Origin: Leptospira koniambonensis
GTDB lineage: Bacteria; Spirochaetota; Leptospiria; Leptospirales; Leptospiraceae
Length of the DNA: 64,000 bases
NCBI RefSeq assembly: GCF_004769555.1
Contig: NZ_RQFY01000006.1
Span: 324,477-388,476, forward strand
Direction of reading: 5' to 3'
The position numbers and the translations under genes are program-made. This document shows positions 30,977-44,319 of the stretch, one piece after another (within the stretch, counting starts at the first letter, position 1; every line of letters begins with the position of its first letter). Below the pieces are notes generated by a model. The model made no database searches and was not told where the DNA came from. It was given only the letters and a program-made list of their open reading frames with translations.

Positions 30977-32658
30977 CAGATATTCTTGGCATCGTATTCA
31001 TGTTGGCCCTTTGTATTTTTATTCATGAGTTGGGTCATTTGGTCATGGGCTGGGTCGTAGGAGTGAAGGCCAGGATCTTCTCCATCGGGTATGGAAGAGG
31101 AATTTGGAAAAAGAAAATTGGCGAGACCACTTTTCAAGTCACTGGAATTCCGTTAGGCGGTTATGTTCTTTTCAAAGGAGACGAGAGCGGAGCCTTAAAA
31201 GGAGAGAAAGGAGAATTTTTATCCACTCCTCCTCTTAAAAGAATGGTCCCTGTTTTCGGCGGACCATTATTCAATTTGATCCTTGGATTTTTTATTATTT
31301 TCGGTTTATACGCGATTGGTTATTCTCCAACCGGAACAAAAATTTATATAGACCCTTCTAGATACAGCGCACCTGGTTACCAAGCTGGGCTTAGGAGCGG
31401 AGATAAAATAATTTCTGTAAACGGTATTAAAACAGAATCTAAATACGAATTATTATCTGAATTGGGTCTCGCAAAGGGAAACGATATTAGGCTTAAGGTT
31501 GAGCGAGAAGGAAAGGAATTAGAATTTCATTTTACTGATCCAGGAATTGGATTTGATTTTGCAGGCGAAAGACATGTAGAGGCTACTTTCGAATACCCGG
31601 CTCAACTGAAGCATTGGTTTTCTAAAAAAATTTCTCTATTAGATCCGAGTGGAGAAGCTGAGAAATATAGAAAGGAAAGAGAGAGAGTTGCCTCTATCGA
31701 TTCTAAACTATCTCCCGAAACAATCGCTGCAAATGAGATTAAAGCTGCCCAAGAATATAGAGAATCTAGAGCTTTAGATTATTTAAATGATGGGGATCGA
31801 ATTCTTTCTATCAATAATATAGAAATACATTCCCGTGAAGAATTGATCAGAACTTTGGGAAAATTCGAGAACCAGAATGTAAAAATTTTGGTAGATCGTA
31901 AAACTTACCCTCTTTTGAATCCTTGGACTCGAGAAAACACTGAAGTTGAAATGAGTCCTCTTTCTGCTTTTGTTATAGAGTTGAAAAATATCAAAGATCT
32001 GAAGTATCCCGAAATTCCTGAATACTCAAGAAGTTTAGAAAGCCATGATCCTAAATTCAAACTAATATTAATGAATTTGAAAATAGACGGAAAGTCTATT
32101 ACAGACCCTCAGGAATTTCGAAAGGAAGTTGAATCGAAAGTTGGCAAACGAGTTCGTTTGGAAACTAAAGGGGATATTTGGGAAGCAGAGCTTGGCTTTT
32201 ATAAAATAGGGCTTCTGGGATTTGTTTCGACTATGCATGTGAAAGAGGAAAGTATGGACCGAAAACTTTCCTTCGGAGAGGCATTTTTACAATCCGGCAA
32301 AGATGTTGGAAAAATGATCAGCGATAACCTGAGAGGACTCGGGATGATCTTTTCAGGCAGATTGAAAGTCAAGGACAGCGTTTCTGGTCCAGTTGGATTA
32401 GCGAAGGCGTCTGTAATGTTTTTGGAAGATGGTTTTTATTCTTACTTTCAGTTCGTAGCATTTATTTCGATCGCTTTAATGATAATGAATTTACTTCCGA
32501 TTCCAGTGGCCGACGGTGGACATATCGTTTTTTTCACGTACGAGGCGATCGCCGGTAGACCTTTGCCGATGGCTGTTCAAGAACAGGTTTTGAGATTAGG
32601 ATTCTTCTTCCTTTTATCCTTAGGCCTCTATGTGACTTATCACGATTTCTTAAGATAA
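30970..32658 (+). CDS. rseP: RseP-type site-2 membrane metalloprotease, enlarged PDZ region
   Basis: Intramembrane zinc protease. The HELGH motif is at residues 19-23 in the first helix and the [12 protein letters not shown] motif lies in the C-terminal membrane part. At 562 residues it is about 100 longer than the usual 420-450. The extra length is between the catalytic helices, where I see three PDZ-like units: near 130-180 ([18 protein letters not shown]), near 265-310 ([18 protein letters not shown]) and a more divergent one near 355-405 ([18 protein letters not shown]). Function (regulated intramembrane cleavage of an anti-sigma factor or signal peptides) is by family. It starts inside dxr and is 9 bp before proS. 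Confidence 0.93.
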   Translation: MLADILGIVFMLALCIFIHELGHLVMGWVVGVKARIFSIGYGRGIWKKKIGETTFQVTGIPLGGYVLFKGDESGALKGEKGEFLSTPPLKRMVPVFGGPLFNLILGFFIIFGLYAIGYSPTGTKIYIDPSRYSAPGYQAGLRSGDKIISVNGIKTESKYELLSELGLAKGNDIRLKVEREGKELEFHFTDPGIGFDFAGERHVEATFEYPAQLKHWFSKKISLLDPSGEAEKYRKERERVASIDSKLSPETIAANEIKAAQEYRESRALDYLNDGDRILSINNIEIHSREELIRTLGKFENQNVKILVDRKTYPLLNPWTRENTEVEMSPLSAFVIELKNIKDLKYPEIPEYSRSLESHDPKFKLILMNLKIDGKSITDPQEFRKEVESKVGKRVRLETKGDIWEAELGFYKIGLLGFVSTMHVKEESMDRKLSFGEAFLQSGKDVGKMISDNLRGLGMIFSGRLKVKDSVSGPVGLAKASVMFLEDGFYSYFQFVAFISIALMIMNLLPIPVADGGHIVFFTYEAIAGRPLPMAVQEQVLRLGFFFLLSLGLYVTYHDFLR

Positions 32659-32667
32659 TCGAGAGTC

Positions 32668-34404
32668 ATGAGAGCATCTAAATATTTAGTACCTACAGAA
32701 AAAGAAAATCCTTCGGATGCGGTAGTCGCTTCCCATAGGCTGATGATACGAGCTGGTCTGGTCAGAAAATCAGGCTCTGGATTTTATTTCTTTCTGCCAT
32801 TAGGGTTACGTATCCTTAAAAAAATAGAAAACATAGTTCGTGAAGAAATGGACGCAACCGGTGCATTGGAATTTGAGCTTCCGATCATGACACCTTCCGA
32901 GTTTTGGGAACAATCAGGAAGATGGAGTGTAATGGGTCCGGAGATGATGAGAGTAAAAGATCGTCATGACCAATGGTATGCACTCGGCCCAACTCATGAG
33001 GAATCTTTTTCTTATTTAGTAAAACCTCTACTGAAATCATACAAAGATCTGCCTATCAATGTGTATCAGATCCACACTAAGTTCAGAGATGAGATCCGCC
33101 CTAGATTCGGAGTGATCCGTTCTAGAGAGTTTATTATGAAAGATGCATATTCTTATCATTTGGACGAGGCTTCTTTAGATGCTACTTACCAGGATATGAG
33201 AACTGCGTATCGCAAAATTTTCCAACGTTGTGGTTTGAAAACGATTCCTGTCCAAGCAGATTCTGGAACAATGGGCGGTTCTGCTTCCGAAGAATTTATG
33301 GTAGTTTCTCCAATTGGAGAAGAGACACTTCTTCTTTGTGGAGACTGTGGTTATAATTCTAATAGCGAAAAAACTCCTTTTATCGCAAAGGCAGAGGATT
33401 CTCCTAAAGGTCCTAAGGACAAAAAGGAGGTAGCGACTCCAGGCAAAAAGTCTATAGAAGATGTTGCTTCTTTCTTAAATGTCCGCCCTCAGGATACTAT
33501 TAAGGCAGTCGCTTTTCATAATGGAAAAGAGAAACTGCTCGTATTCCTGCGCGGAGACTTGGAGCTGAATGAGCATAAACTTAAGTCTTATTTAAAATGG
33601 TCCGATCTGGATATGATCCCAGAACCTGAATTAAAAAATTCTAATTTAGTTCCTGGGTTTATCGGTCCTTCTGATGTGGGCGCCGGGTTTAAAGTAATTT
33701 TAGACTCTTCTATCCAAAAAGATGAAGCCTATATTGTTGGTGGAGGAAAAGAAGATTTTCATATCCAAGGATATATTCCTTCTTTCGAGATCAAGATTCC
33801 ATACGAAACTGCAGATGTGGCTTTAGCAAAAGAAGGGGATCCTTGTCCTACTTGTGCAAAAACTTTAAAAGCAGAGAAGGGAATAGAAGTAGGTCATATC
33901 TTCAAACTTGGAGATAAATATACCAAATCTTTCCAGATCCAAGTGTTAGACCAGCAAGGTAAGGCAAAAACTCTTACCATGGGCTGTTATGGTATTGGTG
34001 TAAATCGCACCATGGCAACAGTTATAGAACAATGTAATGATGATAAAGGGATTTACTGGCCAATCAGTATTGCACCTTTTGAGATCGGACTTGTGACTCT
34101 CACTAAGGGAGAAGAGCAAGATGCAAAAGCATTAGAATTTTACGAAAATCTAAAGAACGAAGGATTCGAGGTTTTTTGGGACGAAAGAGATCTCGGACCT
34201 GGATTTAAGTTCAAAGATTCAGAACTGATCGGTTTCCCGATCAGAATTACTGTTGGCAAAAAGTTTTTCGAGTCTGGAGAAATTTCCATCTATAATCGTA
34301 AACTCGATAAGGATGAAACTTTCAAATTCACAGATTTCGATGATCTGAATACAAGAGTAGAAAATCTACGTCAGGAATTATACCAGGAGTTGTTGGGAGA
34401 TTAA
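32668..34404 (+). CDS. proS: Prolyl-tRNA synthetase
   Basis: Charges tRNA-Pro; class II synthetase of the bacterial long form. It has 578 residues. Class II motif 1 region is [18 protein letters not shown], motif 2 is [19 protein letters not shown], and motif 3 is [17 protein letters not shown]. Between motifs 2 and 3 lies the YbaK-like editing insertion (about 240-380). The C-terminal anticodon domain follows. It is in the rseP-proS-trpB run, with 9 and 17 bp gaps. Confidence 0.97.
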   Translation: MRASKYLVPTEKENPSDAVVASHRLMIRAGLVRKSGSGFYFFLPLGLRILKKIENIVREEMDATGALEFELPIMTPSEFWEQSGRWSVMGPEMMRVKDRHDQWYALGPTHEESFSYLVKPLLKSYKDLPINVYQIHTKFRDEIRPRFGVIRSREFIMKDAYSYHLDEASLDATYQDMRTAYRKIFQRCGLKTIPVQADSGTMGGSASEEFMVVSPIGEETLLLCGDCGYNSNSEKTPFIAKAEDSPKGPKDKKEVATPGKKSIEDVASFLNVRPQDTIKAVAFHNGKEKLLVFLRGDLELNEHKLKSYLKWSDLDMIPEPELKNSNLVPGFIGPSDVGAGFKVILDSSIQKDEAYIVGGGKEDFHIQGYIPSFEIKIPYETADVALAKEGDPCPTCAKTLKAEKGIEVGHIFKLGDKYTKSFQIQVLDQQGKAKTLTMGCYGIGVNRTMATVIEQCNDDKGIYWPISIAPFEIGLVTLTKGEEQDAKALEFYENLKNEGFEVFWDERDLGPGFKFKDSELIGFPIRITVGKKFFESGEISIYNRKLDKDETFKFTDFDDLNTRVENLRQELYQELLGD

Positions 34405-34421
34405 TCCCTTCAAAAACTGTC

Positions 34422-35636
34422 ATGGCTAAAGAACGCAGCTTCACTGAAAAAGAAGGTTACTTCGGAGATTTTGGAGGAAGATATTCCCCTGAAATTTTGA
34501 CCGAAGCATTGATCGAGTTGGAAGATACTTACAATAAACTCCGTAAGGATAAAAAATTCCAAAAGGATTTGGAGTTTTATAGAAGGAATTATATCGGAAG
34601 ACCTTCTCCTCTGACATACGCAGAGAAACTGACCAAGGCCTGGGGTGGAGCTAAGATCTGGCTAAAGCGTGAAGATCTAAATCATACAGGCGCTCATAAG
34701 ATCAATAATACGATCGGCCAAGCTCTTATTGCGAAGGCAATGGGCAAACGTAGGATCATTGCAGAAACTGGTGCAGGCCAACATGGTGTGGCAACTGCAA
34801 CCGTAGGTGCATTATTCGAATTTGAAACTGCTATATTTATGGGAGAAGAAGATCTCCGCCGTCAAAAACTGAATGCGATCCGTATGCAGATGCTTGGCGC
34901 AAAAGTGATTGGAGTTTCTTCTGGGACTGCAACTTTAAAAGATGCGACTTCTGAGGCAATGAGAGATTGGGCATTAAATGTTTCTAATACTCATTATATT
35001 GTAGGTTCTGTGATCGGACCTCATCCATTTCCAACGATCGTTCGTGATTTCCAGAAAGTTGTGGGAGATGAATCCAAGAAGCAGTTCAGAAAAGAAAACG
35101 ATAAACTTCCAGATGCAGTGGTTGCCTGCGTAGGCGGCGGTTCCAACGCTATGGGAATGTATTATGCATTTCTAAATGATAAAAAAGTAAAACTGTATGG
35201 AGTAGAGGCTGGGGGAAGGGGATCTTCTCCCGGAGAACATTCTGCCACAATGCTTTATGGTAAGACTGGATTTTTACACGGGACCAAAACTTTGGTTATC
35301 CAAGACGACGGTGGACAAGTAGTTCCTGCACATTCTGTTTCTGCTGGATTAGATTATCCTGGTGTAGGACCTGAGCACGCTTATTTACATTCTTCAGGAA
35401 GAGTAAAATACGAAACTGTTTCCGATCAGGGAGCCTTGGACGCATTTATGGAAGTATGTAGGGTAGAAGGTATCATACCTGCATTAGAAACTGCTCATGC
35501 TTTCCGATTTGCTAAGGATCTTGCAAAAGAACTTGGAAAGAAAAAAGACATTCTGATCTGTCTTTCCGGAAGAGGGGACAAGGACGTGGCAGAAGTAGCA
35601 AGACTTGTTGGTCTTTCTCAAGGAGATTTGATTTGA
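34422..35636 (+). CDS. trpB: Tryptophan synthase beta chain
   Basis: PLP enzyme that joins indole and serine. It has 404 residues. [15 protein letters not shown] at the N-terminus, the PLP lysine in [14 protein letters not shown] (about 85-98), the ammonia-like loop [13 protein letters not shown] and the phosphate-binding loop [12 protein letters not shown] are all present. It overlaps trpA by 4 bp. Only trpBA are here; other trp genes must lie elsewhere. The position behind proS suggests read-through from the long upstream run. Confidence 0.97.
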   Translation: MAKERSFTEKEGYFGDFGGRYSPEILTEALIELEDTYNKLRKDKKFQKDLEFYRRNYIGRPSPLTYAEKLTKAWGGAKIWLKREDLNHTGAHKINNTIGQALIAKAMGKRRIIAETGAGQHGVATATVGALFEFETAIFMGEEDLRRQKLNAIRMQMLGAKVIGVSSGTATLKDATSEAMRDWALNVSNTHYIVGSVIGPHPFPTIVRDFQKVVGDESKKQFRKENDKLPDAVVACVGGGSNAMGMYYAFLNDKKVKLYGVEAGGRGSSPGEHSATMLYGKTGFLHGTKTLVIQDDGGQVVPAHSVSAGLDYPGVGPEHAYLHSSGRVKYETVSDQGALDAFMEVCRVEGIIPALETAHAFRFAKDLAKELGKKKDILICLSGRGDKDVAEVARLVGLSQGDLI

Positions 35637-36436
35637 GCGCAATTAAGAGCGTTTTTTCAGATTCTAAAAGCGCATTCATTCCTTATATTTCATTAGGAGA
35701 TCCTAACTACGATCTATGTGTAGATTGGGCAGATGCTCTTATCAGAGGTGGCGCTGATATTTTAGAACTCGGGATCCCATTCTCAGATCCAGTTGCAGAT
35801 GGACCGGTAATCCAAAAAGCATTCAAACGTGCTCTTGCAAATCCATTCTCTATGGAAACAATTTTGGAAACTACTGAGAAGATACATTCTTTACATCCTC
35901 ATGTGCCTCTTGTGTATCTAACATACTTTAATCCGATCTTTCATTATGGTTTTGAAAAGTTTGCTCAAGAAGCTAAGATCGCAGGTATCCAAGGTATGAT
36001 CATTCCTGATCTTCCATATGATACCCCTGAGACTGACGAATTATTCAAATCTCTAAAAAGAAGAGGAGTGGATCTGATCCATTTGGTAACTCCTGCGACT
36101 CCTTTAAATCGTATGAAAGGGATTCGTGATTTCGCATCCGGATTTATCTATTACGTAACTTCTTATGGAGTAACTGGAGAAAGAAAATCTATCTCCGCAG
36201 ATCTGGAAGACAGGATTAAAACTACTAAGGAAGTTTTTTCTCTTCCTGTGAGTGCAGGATTTGGGATCTCAGCCCCAGATCAGGCGAAAGAAATTTCGCA
36301 ATATGCTGACGGGATCATCATAGGTTCCGCGGTGCAAAGGATCATAGAAGAGAATGGTTCTAATCCTAGTCTTTGCAGAAAAAAATTGGAAGAATACGCA
36401 CAATCTATTTCCGGTTCTTTGAGAGGAAAGAATTAG
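35633..36436 (+). CDS. trpA: Tryptophan synthase alpha chain
   Basis: Cleaves indole-3-glycerol phosphate and channels indole to TrpB. It has 267 residues from a TTG start that overlaps the trpB stop. The catalytic glutamate is in [19 protein letters not shown] (about 47) and the aspartate in [11 protein letters not shown] (about 60-65 residues later). Phosphate-binding glycines are in [11 protein letters not shown] and [11 protein letters not shown]. It is the last gene of the 16-kb plus-strand block and is followed by a repeat-rich gap. Confidence 0.97.
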   Translation: MSAIKSVFSDSKSAFIPYISLGDPNYDLCVDWADALIRGGADILELGIPFSDPVADGPVIQKAFKRALANPFSMETILETTEKIHSLHPHVPLVYLTYFNPIFHYGFEKFAQEAKIAGIQGMIIPDLPYDTPETDELFKSLKRRGVDLIHLVTPATPLNRMKGIRDFASGFIYYVTSYGVTGERKSISADLEDRIKTTKEVFSLPVSAGFGISAPDQAKEISQYADGIIIGSAVQRIIEENGSNPSLCRKKLEEYAQSISGSLRGKN

Positions 36437-36812
36437 AATCGGCACACGCAAAGTCATGGAGCCAGAGAATAAGGATTAGTTTGGTGTTTTGAATTTTTTT
36501 CCTTTCGTAGTTTGATCTTTCGATTTCGTAAAATTTCTAAATTTTCACGCAAAGGCGCTAAGAGGAGAAGATTTTCAAAACTAGTTAAACAAAAGACTCT
36601 TTTTAGCTTCGCGGCTTGGCGTGGAAAAAGTGCGCTACATTAGTTAGGCTCGAAGAGCCTCAAATAAGTATCCTATTTAGGAATTACTTTGCCTAAAACC
36701 CTCCGTGCCTTAGCGCTTCTTGCGTGAAATAGTCGATATTTTCTTTCCTGAACTGGGAAGAAAATTGACGAAACCGTCCCGGTAGAGAGAATCTTCCGGA
36801 TCGGAGGAAAGA
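36437..36812. other. 376-bp repeat-rich gap before the CHASE2 cyclase
   Basis: It holds repeat copy C with its flank (36487-36624), a tight hairpin AGGCTC-GAA-GAGCCT (36646-36660) and a second imperfect hairpin AAGTA/TACTT with CCTA/TAGG (36666-36689). A half-copy of the palindromic family, TTAGCGCTTCTTGCGTGA, follows at about 36710-36727. The last part contains the cyclase ribosome site CGGAGGAAAGA. Confidence 0.7.
36487..36624. repeat. Palindromic repeat copy C plus conserved flank (138 bp), inverted relative to copy B
   Basis: The core 36545-36624 begins TCACGCAAAGGCGCTAAG and ends with the reverse of CCACGCCAAGCCGCGAAG. The preceding 58 bp (36487-36544) are the reverse complement of the flank after copy B, with about five differences over 60 bp. 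Copies B and C therefore form an inverted pair bracketing dapA to trpA. Confidence 0.88.
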
Positions 36813-39152
<2,340 letters not shown>

Positions 39153-39170
39153 CCGTCAAAGACGGAATAC

Positions 39171-41084
39171 ATGCAACAGGAAGATTCGTTATTGAACGGG
39201 ATCCGCCTTCCGGCGGATCTCAGAAAATTGCCTCTCGAGGAACTGCCTAAACTCTGTTCCGAGATCCGAAATTATATCATCGATACTCTCTCCGGGATCG
39301 GAGGGCATTTCGCAAGTAATCTGGGAGTTGTAGAACTCACAGTTGCCTTACATTACGTTTTCGATACTCCTAAAGACAGACTGATCTGGGATGTAGGACA
39401 TCAAACATACCCACATAAGATCCTGACAGGTAGAAAAGAAAAACTTTCTACAGTTCGTAAATTCAAAGGACTTTCTGGATTTCCTAAAAGAGAAGAATCA
39501 GTTTATGATCTATATAATACAGGTCATGCAGGAACTTCTATCTCGCAAGGCTTAGGAGAAGCTGTAGCTCGGGATCTGACCGGAAAAGATTACTCAGTCG
39601 CTGCAATTATTGGGGATGCATCCATCGCCACTGGAATGGCCTTGGAGGCGATGAACCATGCAGGACATCTTAAAAAAGATCTATTGGTTGTTCTAAACGA
39701 CAATTATATGTCTATCTCCAAGAACGTCGGATCTATTTCCAACTACTTGAATAATATCATTAGCTCTCATTTTTATCTGAACTGGAAAAGGATATTTTAC
39801 ACTTTCCTAAAATGGCTCCCGATCGTTGGACCTGCAATGGAGAGTTTTTTCAAAAGGGTAGAAAAAGGATTTAAAGACGTTTTCACTCCAGGTGGACTTT
39901 TCGAGGATTTGGGCTTTATTTATATAGGACCTGAAGATGGCCATGATGTGATCCGTCTAGTTAAGATGCTCAGAAAGATCAAAACAATGAAAGGGCCTGT
40001 TCTTTTCCATACGATCACTCAAAAAGGAAAAGGTTACGTTCCAGCCGAAAAGGACCCAATCAAATACCACGGAGTAACTCCATTCCGCAAGGAAGATGGA
40101 GCCATGGATTCTGGCGATTCTTCTAAAATTTCTTACTCTAAGATAGTGGGTAAGGTGCTTTCCAATCTAACCGAAAAAAATCCAAGAATTGCTGCAATCA
40201 CTCCAGCAATGATAGAAGGTTCCGGACTCGGGGAATATGTTTCTAAATTCCCGGACCATGTGTACGACGTGGGTATCGCGGAACAACACTCAGTTGCTTT
40301 TGCGGGAGCAATGACTAATGGGGATGTGATCCCTTATATGTGTATTTATTCTACCTTCTTAACCAGAGGGATGGACCAGTTAGTGGAAGATGTTTCTCTC
40401 ATGAATCTTCCTGTTCGATTCGTGATCGATAGAGCTGGTTGTGTTGGTCCGGACGGGGAGACTCACCAAGGATTATTCGATCTAAGTTACCTTCTATCCT
40501 TGCCGAATATGGATGTGTTTGTACCATCTTCAGGACAGGATCTGGTGGATTCACTTAAATATATGGAGAATTACGATAAGTCTCCGATCGCGATCCGATT
40601 CCCTAAGGCGAGTGTGGAACTTTCCGGTTTAGATTTTGGAGCGGGGAAGGATCTAAAACCTGGAAGTTTTAGAGTATTGCAAAGAGGAACTGATATCGCT
40701 CTTCTTTCCATTGGCTCCATGTTAGAAGAAGCCAAGAAGGTTGCAAGCCTACTAGAACAAGACGGATATTCAGTCACATTGATCGACTTGGTATGGCTTC
40801 GTCCTTTGGGTAAAGAGGCTTTAGATGAGGAACTTTCTCATGTTCGCCATTTTGTGATCTTGGATGAGAGTTATCTAGACGGAGGGGCATCCGGATATCT
40901 TCTGAACAGGATCTCTCCTGAGTATTTGGGACGTTTTATTAAAACTTTCGCGTTCCCTTCCGAGGTAATCCACCACGGGGAAAGAAAGGAAATTTTCGCC
41001 GAGTATGGTTTGGATGCTCAGAGTATCTCCAAGTTTCTTCGGGAAAATGTAAAGAAGGAAGTCCTACACGGAAAACGGAATTAA
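39171..41084 (+). CDS. dxs: 1-deoxy-D-xylulose-5-phosphate synthase
   Basis: TPP enzyme at the entry to the MEP isoprenoid pathway (pyruvate plus glyceraldehyde 3-phosphate). It has 637 residues, normal length. GHQTYPHKILTGR near residue 77; TPP-binding AAIIGDASIATGMALEAMNH (about 143-162); the catalytic glutamate in VGIAEQHSVAFAGAM; and the transketolase C-terminal domain. It lies 18 bp after the cyclase stop, so the two may be cotranscribed, which is unusual company for dxs. Confidence 0.97.
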   Translation: MQQEDSLLNGIRLPADLRKLPLEELPKLCSEIRNYIIDTLSGIGGHFASNLGVVELTVALHYVFDTPKDRLIWDVGHQTYPHKILTGRKEKLSTVRKFKGLSGFPKREESVYDLYNTGHAGTSISQGLGEAVARDLTGKDYSVAAIIGDASIATGMALEAMNHAGHLKKDLLVVLNDNYMSISKNVGSISNYLNNIISSHFYLNWKRIFYTFLKWLPIVGPAMESFFKRVEKGFKDVFTPGGLFEDLGFIYIGPEDGHDVIRLVKMLRKIKTMKGPVLFHTITQKGKGYVPAEKDPIKYHGVTPFRKEDGAMDSGDSSKISYSKIVGKVLSNLTEKNPRIAAITPAMIEGSGLGEYVSKFPDHVYDVGIAEQHSVAFAGAMTNGDVIPYMCIYSTFLTRGMDQLVEDVSLMNLPVRFVIDRAGCVGPDGETHQGLFDLSYLLSLPNMDVFVPSSGQDLVDSLKYMENYDKSPIAIRFPKASVELSGLDFGAGKDLKPGSFRVLQRGTDIALLSIGSMLEEAKKVASLLEQDGYSVTLIDLVWLRPLGKEALDEELSHVRHFVILDESYLDGGASGYLLNRISPEYLGRFIKTFAFPSEVIHHGERKEIFAEYGLDAQSISKFLRENVKKEVLHGKRN

Positions 41085-41131
41085 GCTAATTCAAGAGGCG
41101 TCCGAAAATAAAAATAAAAACGGGTAGATAA

Positions 41132-41602
41132 TTGGAAAACCTGACGCCTGAAGACAAGCTAGAAGCATCTAAATTTTTTTATAGAACCGGCGATTTGGAT
41201 CGTGCGGAATTCCTACTAAAATCCTCTTTAGAAGATACCGAAAGCCATGAGACCTACTTTTTTCTGGGTCTAATCGAAAACCAAAGAAGCAATTGGCAAA
41301 AAGGCCTGTACTATTTCTACCGTTCAGTAGAAGTGAATTCTGAATACGGGAATCCTTGCAACGAGATCGGGATCCTTTTACTTCGTATGGGAAGAGAAAG
41401 AGAATCCGTTTTTTGGCTGAAAAAATCACTTCGTTGTACTTTAAACGACGCACCTCATATTTCTCTTTTTAACCTGGCTACACTTTACAAGATCTGGAAT
41501 CGCCCAGAAAGATCTTTGCAGTATCTGCATAAGGCAATTGTAATGAAGCCTGATTTTGAAGAAGCAAAACGCCTTAGAGAAGAGCTGAACTCGGCAATCT
41601 AA
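41132..41602 (+). CDS. TPR-repeat protein
   Basis: A 156-residue cytoplasmic protein consisting of about four TPR units, e.g. ASKFFYRTGDLDRAEFLLKS, YFFLGLIENQRSNWQKGLYY and LATLYKIWNRPERSLQYLHK. No catalytic domain or signal sequence. It starts at a TTG 47 bp after dxs and lies 2 bp before the GNAT gene. It probably mediates protein contacts; the partner is unknown. Confidence 0.85.
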   Translation: MENLTPEDKLEASKFFYRTGDLDRAEFLLKSSLEDTESHETYFFLGLIENQRSNWQKGLYYFYRSVEVNSEYGNPCNEIGILLLRMGRERESVFWLKKSLRCTLNDAPHISLFNLATLYKIWNRPERSLQYLHKAIVMKPDFEEAKRLREELNSAI

Positions 41603-41604
41603 GA

Positions 41605-42222
41605 ATGTCTAACGAAATTACAATTCGCCCTGCCAGGCCGGAAGATGCGGTCAGCGCTGTTCCCTTGATCTATAGTTCCGGGCCTGCTGCTTGGGACTAT
41701 GTGTTCAATGAAGGGAAAATTTCTGCTCAGGATTTTCTGATCAAATCTTTCCAAGGAACCAAGAATACATTCAGCTATAAGAATCATTATTTGGCTGAGA
41801 AGAAGGGCGAGGTAGTAGGAAGTATTGTTATATTCCGTTCTGAGAACTTCTTCTTTCAAAATGCTGCTACTGCTGGAAATATTTTCAGGATTTATGGACT
41901 AAAAGCACCTAAGGTTGCGGTCCGCGGATTGAGTATGGAAGGAATGATCCAACCTCCTAAATCCGGAAGATTATACCTGGGCCATATCGCTGTTCCGGCC
42001 AAAGAAAGAAGACAGGGGATAGCGGAGAAGTTAATGAAATTTGCTGTTTCGACTTACCCAGCTTACGATAAAATTTCTTTGGATGTTTCTCAAGAGAATC
42101 CAAACGCCCAAGGTCTGTATAAAAAATTAGGATTCGAGATCATTGAATCCAGGAATTTTTCAGGACCAAAAGGTTTGGTTCCTAACCACTATTATATGGA
42201 AGCAAATCGCTCCTCCTTCTAA
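41605..42222 (+). CDS. GNAT-family N-acetyltransferase
   Basis: A 205-residue acetyltransferase fold. The acetyl-CoA binding motif A reads LGHIAVPAKERRQGIAEKLM (about 129-148), with the Q/RxxGxG/A pattern RRQGIA. Motif B follows as SLDVSQENPNAQGLYKKLGF. The N-terminal half starts ITIRPARPEDAVSAVPLI, normal for the family. The substrate is not identifiable. The ATG is 2 bp after the TPR gene stop, so the two are probably cotranslated. Confidence 0.9.
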   Translation: MSNEITIRPARPEDAVSAVPLIYSSGPAAWDYVFNEGKISAQDFLIKSFQGTKNTFSYKNHYLAEKKGEVVGSIVIFRSENFFFQNAATAGNIFRIYGLKAPKVAVRGLSMEGMIQPPKSGRLYLGHIAVPAKERRQGIAEKLMKFAVSTYPAYDKISLDVSQENPNAQGLYKKLGFEIIESRNFSGPKGLVPNHYYMEANRSSF

Positions 42223-42315
42223 GCTCATTTATTCTTTCCCGATCTATAAACTGGAACGACAAATCGCTAGTTTCATAATATACTTTTCTTCCTTACTGAT
42301 TAAAGGGAGAAAAGA

Positions 42316-43257
42316 ATGGAATTTGCTCCGGAGATGTTGGAATACGCAACGCTGATTTCCTCTAAGGGACTCACAGGTTTTACCCAAGGAAGTATCCAGG
42401 AAAGAAGGGACGGTTATTCAGCGATCGGAGAACTTTTGGGAGAAGGTCCGCTCATGAGAGAAGTCCAGGACATCTCTATCCTTTCCAAAAATGGAAACGT
42501 ATTCATAAAAAATTATATTCCAAAATCGGAACCTAAATCCAAAATTTTATATTTTCATGGTGGAGGATGGGTGGTTGGAAGATTAAAAGATTTCGATCCA
42601 TTCGCTCGCAAACTTGCAGAGATCACCTCAAGTATTGTATCTTTAGTAGATTATAGATTAGCTCCTGAGTTTCCATTTCCTTTGCCATTAGAAGATGCAT
42701 ATTCTTCTTTGGAATGGATCTCTTCTCAGACTGAAAATATTTGGAAAAATCTTCCTTTGGTTGTGGCTGGTGATAGTGCAGGAGGAAATTTAGCTGCTTC
42801 TACCATTCTAAGAGCTAAAGAAACATCAGGTCCTAAAATCGATCTGCAAATCCTGATTTATCCAGTTACAGAAGCAATCTGTGATACAAATTCTTATAAA
42901 GAATTCGAATTAGGTCCTGGTCTTACTAAAAAGGATATGGAATGGTTTATTGACCAATATCTTCCTAATCGTCATACAAGATCTGATCGCCTAGCTTCTC
43001 CTTTATACCAAAAAGATTGGAAGGATCTTCCTCCTGCGATTGTGTTTATCGCTGACATTGATCCTTTACGAGACGATGGAAAACTATATGCAGAAAAATT
43101 AAAGGAAGCAGGAGTTTCTGTTCTATTCAAAGAATTCAAAGGTTATACTCATGGATTTTTTACAAAGGTAAATCTTCTCAAGGCTCCGGATGAAGGACTA
43201 AAAATGATCTCAGAAGAAATGGATCGTGTTTTCAAAAGAAAAGAGGTTTTACGTTAG
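42316..43257 (+). CDS. Alpha/beta hydrolase, hormone-sensitive-lipase type esterase
   Basis: A 313-residue esterase. The oxyanion-hole motif is YFHGGGWVVG (about 76-85), the nucleophile is in VVAGDSAGGNLAAS (serine about 154), the acid is in IADIDPLRDDGKLYAEKL and the histidine in GYTHGFF. This is the bacterial HSL family, acting on short acyl or aryl esters. AAAGGGAGAAAAGA precedes the ATG. Its stop shares a base with the start of the downstream alcohol dehydrogenase, so the two form a small catabolic-looking operon. Confidence 0.93.
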   Translation: MEFAPEMLEYATLISSKGLTGFTQGSIQERRDGYSAIGELLGEGPLMREVQDISILSKNGNVFIKNYIPKSEPKSKILYFHGGGWVVGRLKDFDPFARKLAEITSSIVSLVDYRLAPEFPFPLPLEDAYSSLEWISSQTENIWKNLPLVVAGDSAGGNLAASTILRAKETSGPKIDLQILIYPVTEAICDTNSYKEFELGPGLTKKDMEWFIDQYLPNRHTRSDRLASPLYQKDWKDLPPAIVFIADIDPLRDDGKLYAEKLKEAGVSVLFKEFKGYTHGFFTKVNLLKAPDEGLKMISEEMDRVFKRKEVLR

Positions 43258-44318
43258 TGAAAAGTGTTAGATTAGTAGAATTCGGATCCTCTTTACAATG
43301 GGAAGAAAAACAAGATCCAGAACCAAAAGATTCTGAAGTATTATTAGAAGTGATTTCCTGTGGGGTTTGTCATTCGGACCTTCATTTAAGAGATGGTTAT
43401 TATAAGATTGGCGGAGAAGAAAAACTTTTTGTAAAAGATAGAGGAGTTAAACTCCCACTGACTCCTGGTCATGAAGTTGTAGGAAAAGTTTTAAAAGTAG
43501 GATCTAAGGTTCGTTCTGTTTCCGTAGGAGAAACAAAATTAGTATATCCTTGGATTGGTTGCGGTTCTTGCGAAGAATGTGGATCGGGAAATCCTCAACT
43601 TTGTTCTGCTCCTAAATCCTTGGGGATTTACCAAGATGGCGGTTATTCGGATCGTATCTTGGTCCCGGATGAAAAATGGCTTTTAGATATTTATGATCTT
43701 TCTCCTGAATACGCTTGCTCTTACGCATGCGCAGGACTTACGGCTTATGGAGCCTTGAAAAAAGCGCTTCCTCTCAAAAAAACAGATTCTTTGGTGATCA
43801 TTGGAGCAGGCGGACTTGGTATGTTTGCTTCTCAACTAGTTCCACTTCTTACAGAATCAAAAGTGATCTTTTTAGATCTGGATGAATCTCGTTTGGAAAA
43901 ACTAAAAGAGATTGGATTTTATACTGTTCCTTCTTCTCATCCTGATCCTGCATCTGAAGTAAAAAAGATCTCAGGTCCATTGGGAGTTTCTGCAGTTATC
44001 GATTTTGTGAATAATAGCGCTACTTCTACCCTGGGGTTTTCTCTTTTGAAAAAGAATGGGACTCTGATTGGAGTTGGGCTTTTTGGTGGAGAGTTAAAAA
44101 TCCCCACTCCAATTCTTTCTCTCAGAAGTTTAACAATTCGTGGAAGTTATACAGGTTCTCCAAGTGAACTAAAAGAACTTCTGAACCTTGTGTCTGAAAA
44201 AAAGATCCGTCCTGTTCCTGTGCAGATCAGGAATTTAAGAGAAGCGGATTCTGCTTTGAATGATCTATCTTCTGGGAAAGTATTAGGAAGATTGGTATTA
44301 TCCGGAAAATCGGTCTGA
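43257..44318 (+). CDS. Zinc-dependent alcohol dehydrogenase
   Basis: Medium-chain dehydrogenase of 353 residues starting at a GTG that overlaps the esterase stop by one base. Catalytic zinc ligands: cysteine in SCGVCHSDLHLRDG (about 38) and histidine-glutamate in TPGHEVVGKV. The structural zinc site is formed by four cysteines in GCGSCEECGSGNPQLC. The NAD(P) motif is VIIGAGGLGMFASQL. It probably oxidises alcohols released by the neighbouring esterase, but the substrate is inference. Confidence 0.94.
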   Translation: MKSVRLVEFGSSLQWEEKQDPEPKDSEVLLEVISCGVCHSDLHLRDGYYKIGGEEKLFVKDRGVKLPLTPGHEVVGKVLKVGSKVRSVSVGETKLVYPWIGCGSCEECGSGNPQLCSAPKSLGIYQDGGYSDRILVPDEKWLLDIYDLSPEYACSYACAGLTAYGALKKALPLKKTDSLVIIGAGGLGMFASQLVPLLTESKVIFLDLDESRLEKLKEIGFYTVPSSHPDPASEVKKISGPLGVSAVIDFVNNSATSTLGFSLLKKNGTLIGVGLFGGELKIPTPILSLRSLTIRGSYTGSPSELKELLNLVSEKKIRPVPVQIRNLREADSALNDLSSGKVLGRLVLSGKSV

Positions 44319-44319
44319 T

